Below, in pieces: positions 44,415 through 53,287 of a stretch of DNA of 64,000 bases (position 1 is the stretch's first letter; the number at the start of each line of letters is the position of its first letter). Under the pieces are notes generated by a model that saw only the letters and a program-made list of their open reading frames with translations, was not told the origin of the DNA and did no database searches. A program made the position numbers and the translations under genes. The stretch spans positions 1-64,000 of the forward strand of contig NZ_JABKKG010000011.1 of the NCBI RefSeq assembly GCF_013166595.1, given 5' to 3'. This DNA comes from Palleniella intestinalis (GTDB lineage Bacteria > Bacteroidota > Bacteroidia > Bacteroidales > Bacteroidaceae).

Positions 44415-47219
44415 TTATTGTTGTATCTTTATTGTCTTTGTTTTGCCTATCCTTATAAGGTATATCCCTTTTGAAGGCAGGTGTACCACTTTACTTTCGG
44501 CAGCATGTTGCGTTTTGCATATAACGCGTCCTGCTATGTCTGTAACCACAATGCTTTGCCCTTCCGCACCACTTATGACAAGGCTGTTGCCTGTCACTTT
44601 CACTGACGGAGATTCTGTTGTAACATCAGAGATAGCGGTTGACACGGCTTTTGTTCTCACCTTTATCTCATTTGAGACAAGAGAGTTAAGAGTGCCGTTT
44701 GTCGCCATGATTCTATAATAGTAGTCGGTTGACGGCTGCAGATTGTCAATAAGCAGGGAAGTGCGGTTGTTGTCCTGTACCAAGAATGTCTGCCCGTTAA
44801 GTTCTGCGCGTCCGCCCCATTCTATGTCTATGTCATCAATGGCAAGCGAACCTGTCCCACTCATGCTGTACTCGATTCTTACGGCACGCGTTCCTTCCGG
44901 CAGATTGTCTATTTTCACAGTCTTTCCTCCTGCGCCATTCTCGATTTCCTCTTCTCCGACAAGCGTCCATGCGCCTGAAACATTGCGGGCACTGACACGT
45001 ATGCTGTTCTCTTCGGCTGCCTTGGAGCCACGATGCCAGAAAGAGACAGAGCGGATATCGGCACTGTATACAGGCGACTCTATATAGCTGCCGTCAGAAG
45101 CCATACGCAACGCCGGGATTGCTATGCCGGAGTAAGCTGTATTGGCGTAAGACTGTGAGGAGTTGGTTGTCCAGCCTTCCGGTTGGTCTTTCACTCCATT
45201 GTCAAACCCATTTATGTCATGGTCAAAGTTGCTCCATGTCTTTGTGTAAACGTCAAGGTGGTATTCAATGGCTTCATCCACCAGCTCCCAATTTGCTACA
45301 AAAGATGTGGAAGAAACATTCTCTGCCTCCTTTGCAACAGGACGGTAGAAGTCAAATGTCGGCTCTCCTGTCGTGACTTTCATCTCATTGGAAGCCTTGC
45401 TTTTGCCATTGCCGTTGACAACATAGACGATATAGAAATACTCTGTGAGAGGATTCAATCCTTCAACCTTCACACTTGTGGCATTGCCCACATTACGATT
45501 ATAGAAACCTTCGACATAGCTGAGCATCTCACGGCCATCACTTGTCTTTGTCTTAGCATAAGCCGATATGACATAAGACTCCGCCTCGTCCGATGCGTCC
45601 CAATGGGCAACGAAAGTGCCGGCGGTGATGTCTGTAGCAGGCTGTGCCTTGACAGGCTCCGGAGGTATCAGACCACCGGAGACCTTGAACCTTATTATCC
45701 CTCCGGTCTCGGTGATTTCGGTTATAGGCTTACCCAACTTTGTGCCATTCCATGTCTTCATGGACGGATTGGTGTCATCGGTGAATGAGGTCACACCTGC
45801 CGTACCCGGGAAAGCATCGCCGGCACGTGTGCTTTCGCTTCTTATGCCGTCCGCTTCCTCTATGTCAACATACTGGTGGGAAGCGTCATTATTCACAGTA
45901 TTCCTGTCCCATACCAACTTGTTATAATCCACATGCCAGACAAGCATACCATGTCCGGGGATATATTTGTCCCATCCCTGTTGCTGCCTGTTCTCGAACA
46001 AGAAGAACTCATTCTCGCTCTTTGTCTTCACGATACATGCGTCATTGTATGATATGTCGCGCAAAGTGACCGTCTCAGGCTGCTCAAGCACTTTAGGCTC
46101 AATCCAGCCTAAAGCGTAGCGTTCATAGACAGAGTATAACGGTGGCGTGCATCCGTCATTGTTATACGGACCATAGTCAAGTGCCGACCATGCGCCGGGA
46201 GTGAATGCCGATGTATAGCTTGTGGCATACAAATCCGGCAATCCCATGACATGAGAGAACTCATGAATGAAAGTGCCCACTCCGTCAGGGCGTGACCCCT
46301 GCCACTCATTAGTACAAGCATAACGGTCAAGGCGGACACCGTCAAACACGTAAGGCGTGGAAGTTGCAGCAGTTATGTTCCAAGCGTGAGGCCACACTGT
46401 ATTGGCACTTCCGCCGCTTGCCTCACCGCGTCCGGCATAAAACACGAACACATTGTCGATGAACCCGTCGCCATCGCGGTCATACTCGGAAAAGTCTACA
46501 GAACTGTCAAGCAGCTGGCATGCCTCTATTGCCATTTTCTCAGGATTGGAATCATTGCCTGCGTAGTCATTGCCACCATAGTAGCTCATGTTCTTGGACA
46601 AGGTCACAGGTCCGTAAACATCAAATTCGGGTTCAAACTTGCCCATTGACGATTTGCGGAAATACTCTGCCGCGCATCCTGTCCCACCATAATCAGAGAA
46701 GCCATCCTCGTTGAGCATGCGGCTGAAATAGCCATAAGGGTCACTCAGATTGAACTTCACATCCTGATATTCCACAAGCACCACAAGACCTTTCTGCTTT
46801 CCCATGGACGGGAATCCAACATCAAAAAGTCCCACATTGCGTTGCGGCGCGCGTGCCGCCCTTACCTTCTCACTGTTTTTCGCAAGTGCCTTCATGACAT
46901 TCGCCATATCCACTTTTGAAAGGAAAGCGCGAGCTTCCGCGGAACGTTCTGCCTTTGGACGCGCCTGTATGTCTGAACGCACGATGTTCTGTTGAGCATC
47001 GGCGTCAGCATAGAAATAGGTGTCACCGGTATTCACAAGCAAGTAACCGTCCTCACTGAGATAATAGTGTGAATGTTCATCACCCATAATACGCACCTGT
47101 ATCTCTGTCCCATCCGCCTGGCGCACGGTAACAAGTCCCGGCTTTGCAGGAACAGCAACAAGTTCTATGGAGAACGAGAAAACAACTGATAGTAGTAATG
47201 CAATTCTTATTAGTCTCAT
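44415..47219 (-). CDS. M6-family metalloprotease with type IX-like C-terminus
   Basis: A 934-residue secreted protease of the M6 (immune inhibitor A-like) family. After a signal peptide (about 1-22) and a propeptide, the catalytic domain shows the zinc motif GTFIHEFSHVMGLPDLYA (HExxH) and GAWSALDYGPYN downstream. Fibronectin III-like and jelly-roll modules follow. The last about 70 residues (VVTDIAGRVICK, GIYLIRIGKTKTIKI) resemble a type IX secretion sorting domain. It probably degrades host or dietary protein outside the cell. A good promoter lies upstream. Confidence 0.9.
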   Translation of the reverse strand: MRLIRIALLLSVVFSFSIELVAVPAKPGLVTVRQADGTEIQVRIMGDEHSHYYLSEDGYLLVNTGDTYFYADADAQQNIVRSDIQARPKAERSAEARAFLSKVDMANVMKALAKNSEKVRAARAPQRNVGLFDVGFPSMGKQKGLVVLVEYQDVKFNLSDPYGYFSRMLNEDGFSDYGGTGCAAEYFRKSSMGKFEPEFDVYGPVTLSKNMSYYGGNDYAGNDSNPEKMAIEACQLLDSSVDFSEYDRDGDGFIDNVFVFYAGRGEASGGSANTVWPHAWNITAATSTPYVFDGVRLDRYACTNEWQGSRPDGVGTFIHEFSHVMGLPDLYATSYTSAFTPGAWSALDYGPYNNDGCTPPLYSVYERYALGWIEPKVLEQPETVTLRDISYNDACIVKTKSENEFFLFENRQQQGWDKYIPGHGMLVWHVDYNKLVWDRNTVNNDASHQYVDIEEADGIRSESTRAGDAFPGTAGVTSFTDDTNPSMKTWNGTKLGKPITEITETGGIIRFKVSGGLIPPEPVKAQPATDITAGTFVAHWDASDEAESYVISAYAKTKTSDGREMLSYVEGFYNRNVGNATSVKVEGLNPLTEYFYIVYVVNGNGKSKASNEMKVTTGEPTFDFYRPVAKEAENVSSTSFVANWELVDEAIEYHLDVYTKTWSNFDHDINGFDNGVKDQPEGWTTNSSQSYANTAYSGIAIPALRMASDGSYIESPVYSADIRSVSFWHRGSKAAEENSIRVSARNVSGAWTLVGEEEIENGAGGKTVKIDNLPEGTRAVRIEYSMSGTGSLAIDDIDIEWGGRAELNGQTFLVQDNNRTSLLIDNLQPSTDYYYRIMATNGTLNSLVSNEIKVRTKAVSTAISDVTTESPSVKVTGNSLVISGAEGQSIVVTDIAGRVICKTQHAAESKVVHLPSKGIYLIRIGKTKTIKIQQ

Positions 47220-47309
47220 TTGTATTTTTTGTTATCAGATATTGAACAAGCGATTATATTTTAATACAAATATCATCACTTTTGTAACATTTATTCATTA
47301 AAACACCCA
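47220..47309. other. Leader of the M6 protease transcript
   Basis: About 90 A/T-rich bases lie between the promoter at 47310-47339 and the start codon. No hairpin or ORF was recognised. The rest of the spacer, to 47565, is also A/T-rich and shows nothing clear. Confidence 0.4.
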
Positions 47310-47339
47310 CAAAGGTAAACAATTTTCACAAAAACGCAA
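47310..47339 (-). promoter_or_regulatory. Promoter of the M6 protease gene
   Basis: Minus-strand TTG (47337-47339), 19 bases, TACCTTTG (47310-47317). Confidence 0.65.
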
Positions 47340-47565
47340 GCCATTACATACAACTAAATTCAAACAAACAGTACATAAAACGCATATTTCAGCCATTAGT
47401 TGACATGTATCAATTGCATGTCTTTTACAAATCGTTACAAATTTAAGAAATATAGCTTCATAATAACAGCATACACAGGTATTCCATACTCATCTATGCA
47501 ATGTATGTGGCCAAATAAATAAACAAATGTGTAATTCTAACAATCTTTAATAGAATACGACGAAA

Positions 47566-47594
47566 GCGCGGCACAGCTTAAAACTGTGTCGCGC
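47566..47594 (-). terminator. Hairpin overlapping the lpxH-like stop
   Basis: GCGCGGCACAG (47566-47576) pairs with CTGTGTCGCGC (47584-47594), 11 bp with one G-U, and spans the stop codon. Confidence 0.65.
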
Positions 47595-48426
47595 CTTCTT
47601 CATATTCTGACATGAGGAGATGCTCTCCGTCAAACACTGCATAAGTGAACTGCGTTATCCAATCACCAAGGATAAGCATACGCTTGTCGGCTGAAAGCAT
47701 AAGGTCAAGCTCTATATGGCGGTGACCATAGATGCAATAGTCGACATCAGGATGAGTGGCAAGGTATTCTTTGGAATACAGCACAAGGTGCTCCCTGTCC
47801 TCGCCGAGATACTCCGGTTCTCCGGAACTGTTGTAGCGTACTCCCACATTCCCATTGAACCGTGTGCCTTCAGCACCTTGGACTGCCATCCCACCGGATT
47901 CTGCCACCTGACACTCGCGCTTCATGCGCGAATGCTTTGCCCATGAAAGTCCGAACCACATGGAGATGCGCGGATGCAGCAATGAGAACAGACGCTGGCA
48001 CAACTTGTTATGAAACACACCGCGGATGAGCTTGAATTCCTTGTCCGGGTCGCCCAAACCGTCGCCGTGGGCAAGGTAGAACACCTTATTATATATCTCC
48101 AGTGTTGCCGGCTCACGGTGGATGATGACTCCGCATTCCTCTTCAAGATAACCATACATCCAAATGTCATGGTTGCCGGTGAAGTAATGCACCTCCACAC
48201 CCATGTCCGTCAGTTCGGAAATCTTGCCAAGGAAACGTGTGTAGCCCTTTGGCACTGCATACTTCCATTCGTACCAGAAGTCGAACATGTCCCCAAGGAG
48301 ATAGACCGCCTTTGCCTGACTCTTTATCAAGTCAAGGAACCTGACAAGCCTGCGCTCCTGCATCCTTGCATGTGGAATCCCCCAACTGCCGAGGTGCGCA
48401 TCAGAAATAAAATACACCTTTTTCAT
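47578..48426 (-). CDS. UDP-2,3-diacylglucosamine diphosphatase (LpxH-like)
   Basis: A metallophosphatase of about 282 residues that removes UMP from UDP-diacylglucosamine in lipid A synthesis. The start MKKVYFISDAHLGSWG (48426) brings the first metal motif (D-x-H) to the N-terminus; the longer frame to 48465 is unlikely. Other motifs are LLGDMFDFW, YFTGNHDIWM, YLAHGDGLG and CIYGHRHIE, all with metal ligands. Between about 180 and 210 there is a polar, Gly-rich stretch (QVAESGGMAVQGAEGTRF), perhaps a lid insertion. Confidence 0.87.
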   Translation of the reverse strand: MKKVYFISDAHLGSWGIPHARMQERRLVRFLDLIKSQAKAVYLLGDMFDFWYEWKYAVPKGYTRFLGKISELTDMGVEVHYFTGNHDIWMYGYLEEECGVIIHREPATLEIYNKVFYLAHGDGLGDPDKEFKLIRGVFHNKLCQRLFSLLHPRISMWFGLSWAKHSRMKRECQVAESGGMAVQGAEGTRFNGNVGVRYNSSGEPEYLGEDREHLVLYSKEYLATHPDVDYCIYGHRHIELDLMLSADKRMLILGDWITQFTYAVFDGEHLLMSEYEEGATQF

Positions 48427-48522
48427 AATCCCATCTGCATTAAAGTATATTGCCACCGTTGGCAAACTGTCGCCAAAAAGGCATAGTAACTTGCAGGGAC
48501 GGAATCCCTGCTATAGAATTCA

Positions 48523-48843
48523 TCACTCAAAACCCAGTTCCACCCTTGCCTCTTCCGTCATCATGGACTTGTCCCACTCCGGCTCAAAGACCATGTTGAT
48601 TGTGGCGGAAGTCACTCCGGCAACAGCCTCAACCTTTGTCCTGACATCCTCAAGGATAAAGTCCGCAGCAGGGCATGAAGGGGCGGTGAACGTCATGTCG
48701 ATGTCCAGGCTGCCGTCCTCAGCAAGGTCAATCTTGTAAATCAGCCCGAGGTCGTAGATGTTTACAGGTATCTCCGGGTCATAAACAGTCTGAAGCACCT
48801 CAACGATGCGTTCCTCTATCTGTATCTTTTCTTCTTGTGTCAT
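48523..48843 (-). CDS. DUF59/MIP18-family iron-sulfur assembly protein
   Basis: A 106-residue protein of the MIP18/PaaD-like (DUF59) family, linked to maturation of iron-sulfur proteins. Signature parts are VYDPEIPVNIYDLGLIYKI and MTFTAPSCPAADFI, with the conserved Asp-Pro-Glu and Cys. The ATG overlaps the radC stop by four bases (ATGA), so they are coupled. Confidence 0.88.
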   Translation of the reverse strand: MTQEEKIQIEERIVEVLQTVYDPEIPVNIYDLGLIYKIDLAEDGSLDIDMTFTAPSCPAADFILEDVRTKVEAVAGVTSATINMVFEPEWDKSMMTEEARVELGFE

Positions 48844-49562
48844 AGTTTTCCGTGTTCCTGATAACTGTAGTAGTTACCATCAGTGATTATTAAATGGTCG
48901 GCAAGATGAAGGCGCATCAGCCTCAGAGCATCCCCAACCTGCCTTGTTATGTTGTCGTCATTATGTGAAGGGCGGGCGTTGTTCGACGGATGATTATGCG
49001 CCAATACGACAACCGTCGCATTGCTCATAATGGCATGGCGCACAATAAGGCGCACATCGACAGCCGTCTCCGTCAGACCGCCCTGTGAGAGACGTATGGC
49101 ATCGCCGATAAGCTTGAAGTTGTGGTTCAACAGCAATATCCATGCCTCCTCCGTGGGAAGGTCCTGCATCTTTGGGTGAAGATACTCGTAGATGGACTTA
49201 GCACTGGAGAGGTCAAGCCTTTCCGCAGCACCCTCCTGCTGACGGCGCTTGCCAAGTTCACAGGCGGCAAGGATGGTTATGGCCTTCGCCTCACCGATTC
49301 CTTTGTAGCGTTTCAGGTCTTCAACAGTCATGCGCCCGAGGGCTTTCAGCGAGTTTCCGCAACCGTGAAGCACCTTTTGCATAAGCTCCACAGCATTCTC
49401 GTCCGCCGAGCCGGAGCCTATAAGTATGGCGAGAAGCTCTGCGGAAGACAGCGCACCGGCACCGAGCCGTCCAAGTTTTTCCCTTGGGCGGTCCTCCTCA
49501 CTCCATTGGTTTATCTTCAGTTTGTCAGGCCCGAAGACCTCCGAGACTTTCCATTCTGCCAT
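48840..49562 (-). CDS. radC: RadC-family JAMM protein
   Basis: A 240-residue protein of the RadC family. An N-terminal helix-hairpin-helix region (LKRYKGIGEAKAITILAACELG) is followed by the JAMM metal motif VVVLAHNHPSNNARPSHND, with H-x-H-P and S-x2-D intact. Despite the name, a role in DNA repair is unproven. Confidence 0.9.
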   Translation of the reverse strand: MAEWKVSEVFGPDKLKINQWSEEDRPREKLGRLGAGALSSAELLAILIGSGSADENAVELMQKVLHGCGNSLKALGRMTVEDLKRYKGIGEAKAITILAACELGKRRQQEGAAERLDLSSAKSIYEYLHPKMQDLPTEEAWILLLNHNFKLIGDAIRLSQGGLTETAVDVRLIVRHAIMSNATVVVLAHNHPSNNARPSHNDDNITRQVGDALRLMRLHLADHLIITDGNYYSYQEHGKL

Positions 49563-49598
49563 ACAATCCGTTTGTTTTCCACATGACAGCGTCTGTGG

Positions 49599-50681
49599 TT
49601 ATTTATAGAATGTCTTGTCAAACGCGTGGAACTCATCCTTTCCGAGCACACACCGCTGCCACCATGCGTAAAGGAATCCGCAACCGTAGCCCATCAGTTG
49701 GACAAAGGCAGCGGCGATGCTTCTTACTCCCACTCCAACAGACTTGTACCGCACACCGGCATCTACGGCAATAAGGAGCGAATAAAGCAGCAGCGGAATG
49801 AGCGGAGCGGCACACAGCCAATACCAGCGGTGCAGAGGGTCAGGTCCCGGACCATAGACCATCAGCATCCTGCCCGTGAACGATATGCAGAGCAACATGA
49901 CCACACCGACGGTGAACACCATAGGGAGCATGTGGACGAGCTTCATCGTTCCGGGATGACGCTTTTCAAGGTTTATGCGCGCGATACCACTATTATATAC
50001 CTGTCGCCAGAACTTCCTGTAGTCCGTGCGGCGCTTGTGCCACACCCATGCCGTGGGGAAAAGGCGCGTCTTATAGCCCGCCTCGACTATGCGGTAGGAG
50101 AAATCTATGTCCTCACCGAAGCGCATTTTTGAGAAACCGCCTAACTTTTGGTACACTTCACGGCGTATGCCCATGTTGAAAGAACGTGGGAAGAACTTGT
50201 CGAGCTTGGTCTTTCCACCGCGTATTCCGCCTGTAGTGAAGAATGAGGTCATGGAATAGGATATGGCTTTCTGCGTCGGAGTGAACGATTCATGGGCAGC
50301 GTCAGGCCCGCCGAAAGCGTCACATGACGGAGACTGCCGCACAGAGGAAGCACCACAAGCACCACCATATAGTTCGTTGTCCACCGCCTCCATATATCCG
50401 TCAGGCAGCACAACGTCGGAGTCAAGTATCAAAAGAAAAGCTCCGGAAGCCCTGTCAGCGCCGTAGTTGCGGCTCTGACCCGGTCCGGAGTTCTTTTTGC
50501 TGTAGTAATGAATGTCCAGTCTGCCGGCATACTTGCGGCACACATCCTCACAGGGGACAGCAGAACCGTCCTCAACGATGATGACCTCAAAGTCCTTCAT
50601 GCTCTGTCGGGCAAGGCTCGCAAGGAGTTCCTCCACCTCGTCAGGGCGGTTATAGACCGGAACTATTACCGAATATTTCAT
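49599..50681 (-). CDS. Family 2 glycosyltransferase with C-terminal membrane helices
   Basis: A 360-residue protein with an N-terminal GT-A domain (SVIVPVYNRPDEVEELLASL at the start, LILDSDVVLP with the DxD motif) and two or three membrane helices after about residue 245. It probably adds a sugar to a lipid or glycan at the inner membrane; donor and acceptor are unknown. It lies 37 bases after... radC in reading order it precedes radC on the same strand, with a 36-base gap. Confidence 0.85.
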   Translation of the reverse strand: MKYSVIVPVYNRPDEVEELLASLARQSMKDFEVIIVEDGSAVPCEDVCRKYAGRLDIHYYSKKNSGPGQSRNYGADRASGAFLLILDSDVVLPDGYMEAVDNELYGGACGASSVRQSPSCDAFGGPDAAHESFTPTQKAISYSMTSFFTTGGIRGGKTKLDKFFPRSFNMGIRREVYQKLGGFSKMRFGEDIDFSYRIVEAGYKTRLFPTAWVWHKRRTDYRKFWRQVYNSGIARINLEKRHPGTMKLVHMLPMVFTVGVVMLLCISFTGRMLMVYGPGPDPLHRWYWLCAAPLIPLLLYSLLIAVDAGVRYKSVGVGVRSIAAAFVQLMGYGCGFLYAWWQRCVLGKDEFHAFDKTFYK

Positions 50682-50692
50682 ATCACAGGTGT

Positions 50693-50764
50693 GTTCTAAA
50701 AATTATGTTTTCAATACCTCCACCTATTGTCGTGAAGGCTCTGTCAGGGACAAATTTTTAGAAC
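50693..50764. promoter_or_regulatory. 12-bp inverted repeat between efp and the glycosyltransferase gene
   Basis: GTTCTAAAAATT (50693-50704) and AATTTTTAGAAC (50753-50764) are perfect complements 48 bases apart. They could form a terminator with a large loop or be paired binding sites. Confidence 0.4.
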
Positions 50765-50770
50765 TCCGCC

Positions 50771-51337
50771 TTATTCCTTCACGCGCTGTACGTAGCTGCC
50801 GTCGCGTGTGTCGACAACGATAAGCTCGCCTTCGTTGATGAAGAGAGGCACACGAACCTCGACACCTGTCTCGAGAGTGGCAGGCTTTGTTGCGTTTGTG
50901 GCAGTGTCGCCCTTGATTCCCGGCTCTGAGTGTGTGATGCGGAGAGTTGTCTTGGCAGGCATTTCTGCGTAGAGGACGTTACCGTCTGTTGTGTCGTAGA
51001 CAACCTCCACGATGTCGTTCTCCTTCATGTAGTCAACGCCGATCACGAGATCCTTAGCGATAGGAGCCTGGTCGTAAGTCTCCTGATTCATGAAGATGTA
51101 GTCCTCACCGTCAACATAGAGGAACTGGAACGGACGGCGCTCGATGCGCACATCCTCGAGTCGCTCGCCGATGTTGAAGCGGCGCTCCAGCACACGGCCG
51201 TCGCTGACGTTCTTCAGCTTCACGTTCATGATAGTGTTTCCCTTACCCGGCTTGCGGTGCATAAAGTCGATGCAAACCCAAATGCCTCCATCCATACGGA
51301 TGGTAGTGCCTTTCTTGATGTCTTGTGACTGAACCAT
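50771..51337 (-). CDS. efp: Elongation factor P
   Basis: A 188-residue translation factor that relieves ribosome stalling at proline runs. It has the three-barrel EF-P layout, with the tip loop HRKPGKGNT (about 28-36) carrying the Lys that is often modified. KNVSDGRVLERRFN and DYMKENDIVEVVYDT are typical. The length is normal. Its leader contains TACCTTTG on the minus strand (51490-51497), a possible -7 box in the region shared with rpmH. Confidence 0.95.
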   Translation of the reverse strand: MVQSQDIKKGTTIRMDGGIWVCIDFMHRKPGKGNTIMNVKLKNVSDGRVLERRFNIGERLEDVRIERRPFQFLYVDGEDYIFMNQETYDQAPIAKDLVIGVDYMKENDIVEVVYDTTDGNVLYAEMPAKTTLRITHSEPGIKGDTATNATKPATLETGVEVRVPLFINEGELIVVDTRDGSYVQRVKE

Positions 51338-51548
51338 TTTTTATTTTTTTGATTATTATGTTTGTAAATTATTCCAAGTTCCATGCACCCAGCCGCCCTT
51401 CAACCGCCGCAAAAGGAACACACAGACGGTGAGACCGACGGCAGTGGCATAACGGCGCAACACAGGCGCTTTTCACTTATTTCCGTTTGCAAAGGTACTA
51501 CTTTTTTCTTAAAAATCGCTTATTTTTCAATGAAAATTCAATTATTTC

Positions 51549-51579
51549 TTGCTTATTTCAAAATAATTACGTACTTTTG
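51549..51579 (+). promoter_or_regulatory. Promoter of rpmH
   Basis: TTG (51549-51551), 20 bases, TACTTTTG (51572-51579), 57 bases before the start. Confidence 0.7.
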
Positions 51580-51636
51580 CAACCCGAATTGTGAATTATA
51601 GACAATAAAGCAAAATAACAACAAAATTACAATAAA

Positions 51637-51792
51637 ATGAAAAGAACATTCCAGCCACACAATCGCCGCCGCGTGAACAAGCACGGTTTCCGCGAGCGCA
51701 TGAAGACTAAGAACGGTCGCCGAGTACTCGCTTCCCGCCGCGCACATGGCCGCAAGAAGCTCACTGTCTCTGACGAGCACCACGGAAAATAA
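51637..51792 (+). CDS. rpmH: 50S ribosomal protein L34
   Basis: A 51-residue basic protein beginning [20 protein letters not shown] and continuing with [20 protein letters not shown], the signature of L34. The C-terminal end (VSDEHHGK) is a few residues longer than in many bacteria. It has its own promoter and a terminator about 105 bases downstream. No dnaA or rnpA is next to it, unlike the classic arrangement near the origin. Confidence 0.97.
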   Translation: MKRTFQPHNRRRVNKHGFRERMKTKNGRRVLASRRAHGRKKLTVSDEHHGK

Positions 51793-51897
51793 TCGTCGCA
51801 AACAACGGCGTTTCCATAACCATAAGGGCAACGGGGCTTACGCTTCAGTGCCGGAATGGTCACTGCAGGGACACTCACAAGACACATTCTTGTCTGA

Positions 51898-51935
51898 AAA
51901 GGCAGCAGAGGTACAAACTTCTGTTGCCTTTTTTT
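51898..51935 (+). terminator. Terminator of rpmH
   Basis: AAAGGCAGCAGA (51898-51909) pairs with TCTGTTGCCTTT (51920-51931) with one G-U, followed by a T run. Confidence 0.9.
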
Positions 51936-52117
51936 GTTGTTCCCGAACCATAGAAAAACGACAGCCGACATAGCGCGTCACCATGCAAAAAGTCTCCGGA
52001 GTTTTCTTATGCTCTATTTATCATAATAGCGAAAAGCAACCATAACAATACCAAAATGAAGCATTTCAGGAGCCATTTATTACAGTTTTGCAGACAAAAG
52101 CACAGCATTCTGCCAAC
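51936..52117. other. Spacer before array E
   Basis: About 180 bases without an ORF, hairpin or promoter that I can support. Weak similarity to the leaders of arrays A and D (short A-rich blocks) is not convincing. Confidence 0.35.
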
Positions 52118-52205
52118 CAAAGGTCACTCTTCGCAACGCAAGAGATAACCTTTCACACCACAAAAGGTTACGCTTTACATGATCAAAGGTAACCTTTAGG
52201 GCATA
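52118..52205 (+). repeat. 22-bp periodic array E (4 units)
   Basis: Units begin at 52118, 52140, 52162 and 52184. Cores are CAAAGGTCAC, GAGATAACCTTTC, AAAAGGTTAC and CAAAGGTAACCTTT. The array lies between rpmH and the PASTA protein gene, both on the plus strand. Confidence 0.8.
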
Positions 52206-52586
52206 GTTCAACCTATCGCCACAATCCATCCTACACCTAACAAGTTGAATATCTTTATATTATAACTTTGAAAAATTTTCACGTTTTTTGCTCATTCATC
52301 ACATAAAAACAATTTCAAGGCAACTTTTCACGCATAAAAACAGGCTGAGTTTTCTTATTGTTCCGCCGATTCATCATCATTGCAGCCAACGAAAACACAT
52401 GCAAAAGTCACAATTCTGTGTCTCTCTGCATGACTATGGCAAGACTATTGCAGATACATCCCATCACAAACGAACACAAAACCACGCTTGGGAAGTACAG
52501 ACCTCAAAGTCCACAGAATACCACAACAAAAATATCGTTCCACTAAAAAAAGTCCCACTTAATACCTTATTTAAAAATATTTTTTG
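52206..52586. other. Long A/T-rich spacer upstream of the PASTA gene
   Basis: About 380 bases. A plus-strand open frame at 52288-52653 lacks any protein-like character and overlaps the real gene, so I do not call it. Nothing else was recognised. Confidence 0.4.
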
Positions 52587-52594
52587 TAATTTTG
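52587..52594 (+). promoter_or_regulatory. -7 element of the PASTA-rluD transcript
   Basis: TAATTTTG, 33 bases before the start at 52628; the -33 box is weak. Confidence 0.5.
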
Positions 52595-52627
52595 CTCCTG
52601 ATTTATTTCTCAACAAACAATCACGCA

Positions 52628-53287
52628 ATGACCACAAAGACCTTTTTCCATAAACTCGGAAGCAAGTACATCTGGCTCAACATTGTACTGATGGCAATAG
52701 TCGCCATTGCATTCGTTGTCGCCTTAAGCATCGGAACGGACATATACACCCACCATGGAGAAGCCATCAAAGTGCCGAACCTTGAAGGCAAAAAGTTCGA
52801 AGACGCAAAGAAACTGATGACGGATGCAGGACTTCTCGTCATGGTCTCTGACACCGGTTACAACCGCATGCTACCGCCAGACTGCATACTACAACAGACA
52901 CCGGAGGCTGGCGAACTCGTCAAAAGCAAGAGATGCATCTTCGTCACTGTCAACGCATCACAAAAACCGACACTGGTAATACCGGACCTCGTCGACAACA
53001 GTTCGTTGCGAGAGGCCACCGCGAAGCTGAAGACTCTCGGATTCAAGGTCGGTGCGCCACAATATGTCACCGGAGAGAAAGACTGGGTCTATGGCATTGT
53101 GGCAAGAGGCAAGAACCTTTCCGCCGGCGACAGTGTCCCCCTGGATGTCATGGTGTCACTGCAAGTCGGCAACGGACAGATTAACGATGAGGAGGAGCTC
53201 CTTGTCACAGACCATGAACCGGAAGAGACTATGGAGGAAGAGGTCATCATGACGGAGGAAGACCCGTTTGAAGAGATTGTGGAATGA
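52628..53287 (+). CDS. PASTA-domain membrane protein
   Basis: A protein of about 219 residues with one N-terminal membrane helix (about 15-40) and extracytoplasmic PASTA repeats (about 45-190), for example KVPNLEGKKFEDAKKLMTDA and VIPDLVDNSSLREATAKLKT. PASTA domains bind peptidoglycan fragments or beta-lactams in kinases and penicillin-binding proteins, but no kinase domain is attached. The C-terminal tail is very acidic (EEELLV, EPEETMEEEV). The start MTTKTFF (52628) fits the promoter. It overlaps rluD by four bases (ATGA); ddl follows. Confidence 0.85.
   Translation: MTTKTFFHKLGSKYIWLNIVLMAIVAIAFVVALSIGTDIYTHHGEAIKVPNLEGKKFEDAKKLMTDAGLLVMVSDTGYNRMLPPDCILQQTPEAGELVKSKRCIFVTVNASQKPTLVIPDLVDNSSLREATAKLKTLGFKVGAPQYVTGEKDWVYGIVARGKNLSAGDSVPLDVMVSLQVGNGQINDEEELLVTDHEPEETMEEEVIMTEEDPFEEIVE

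Noticed and set aside
52288..52653. 121-residue plus-strand ORF upstream of the PASTA gene
   Set aside because: The composition is not protein-like, it overlaps the real start and promoter, and no family is recognised.
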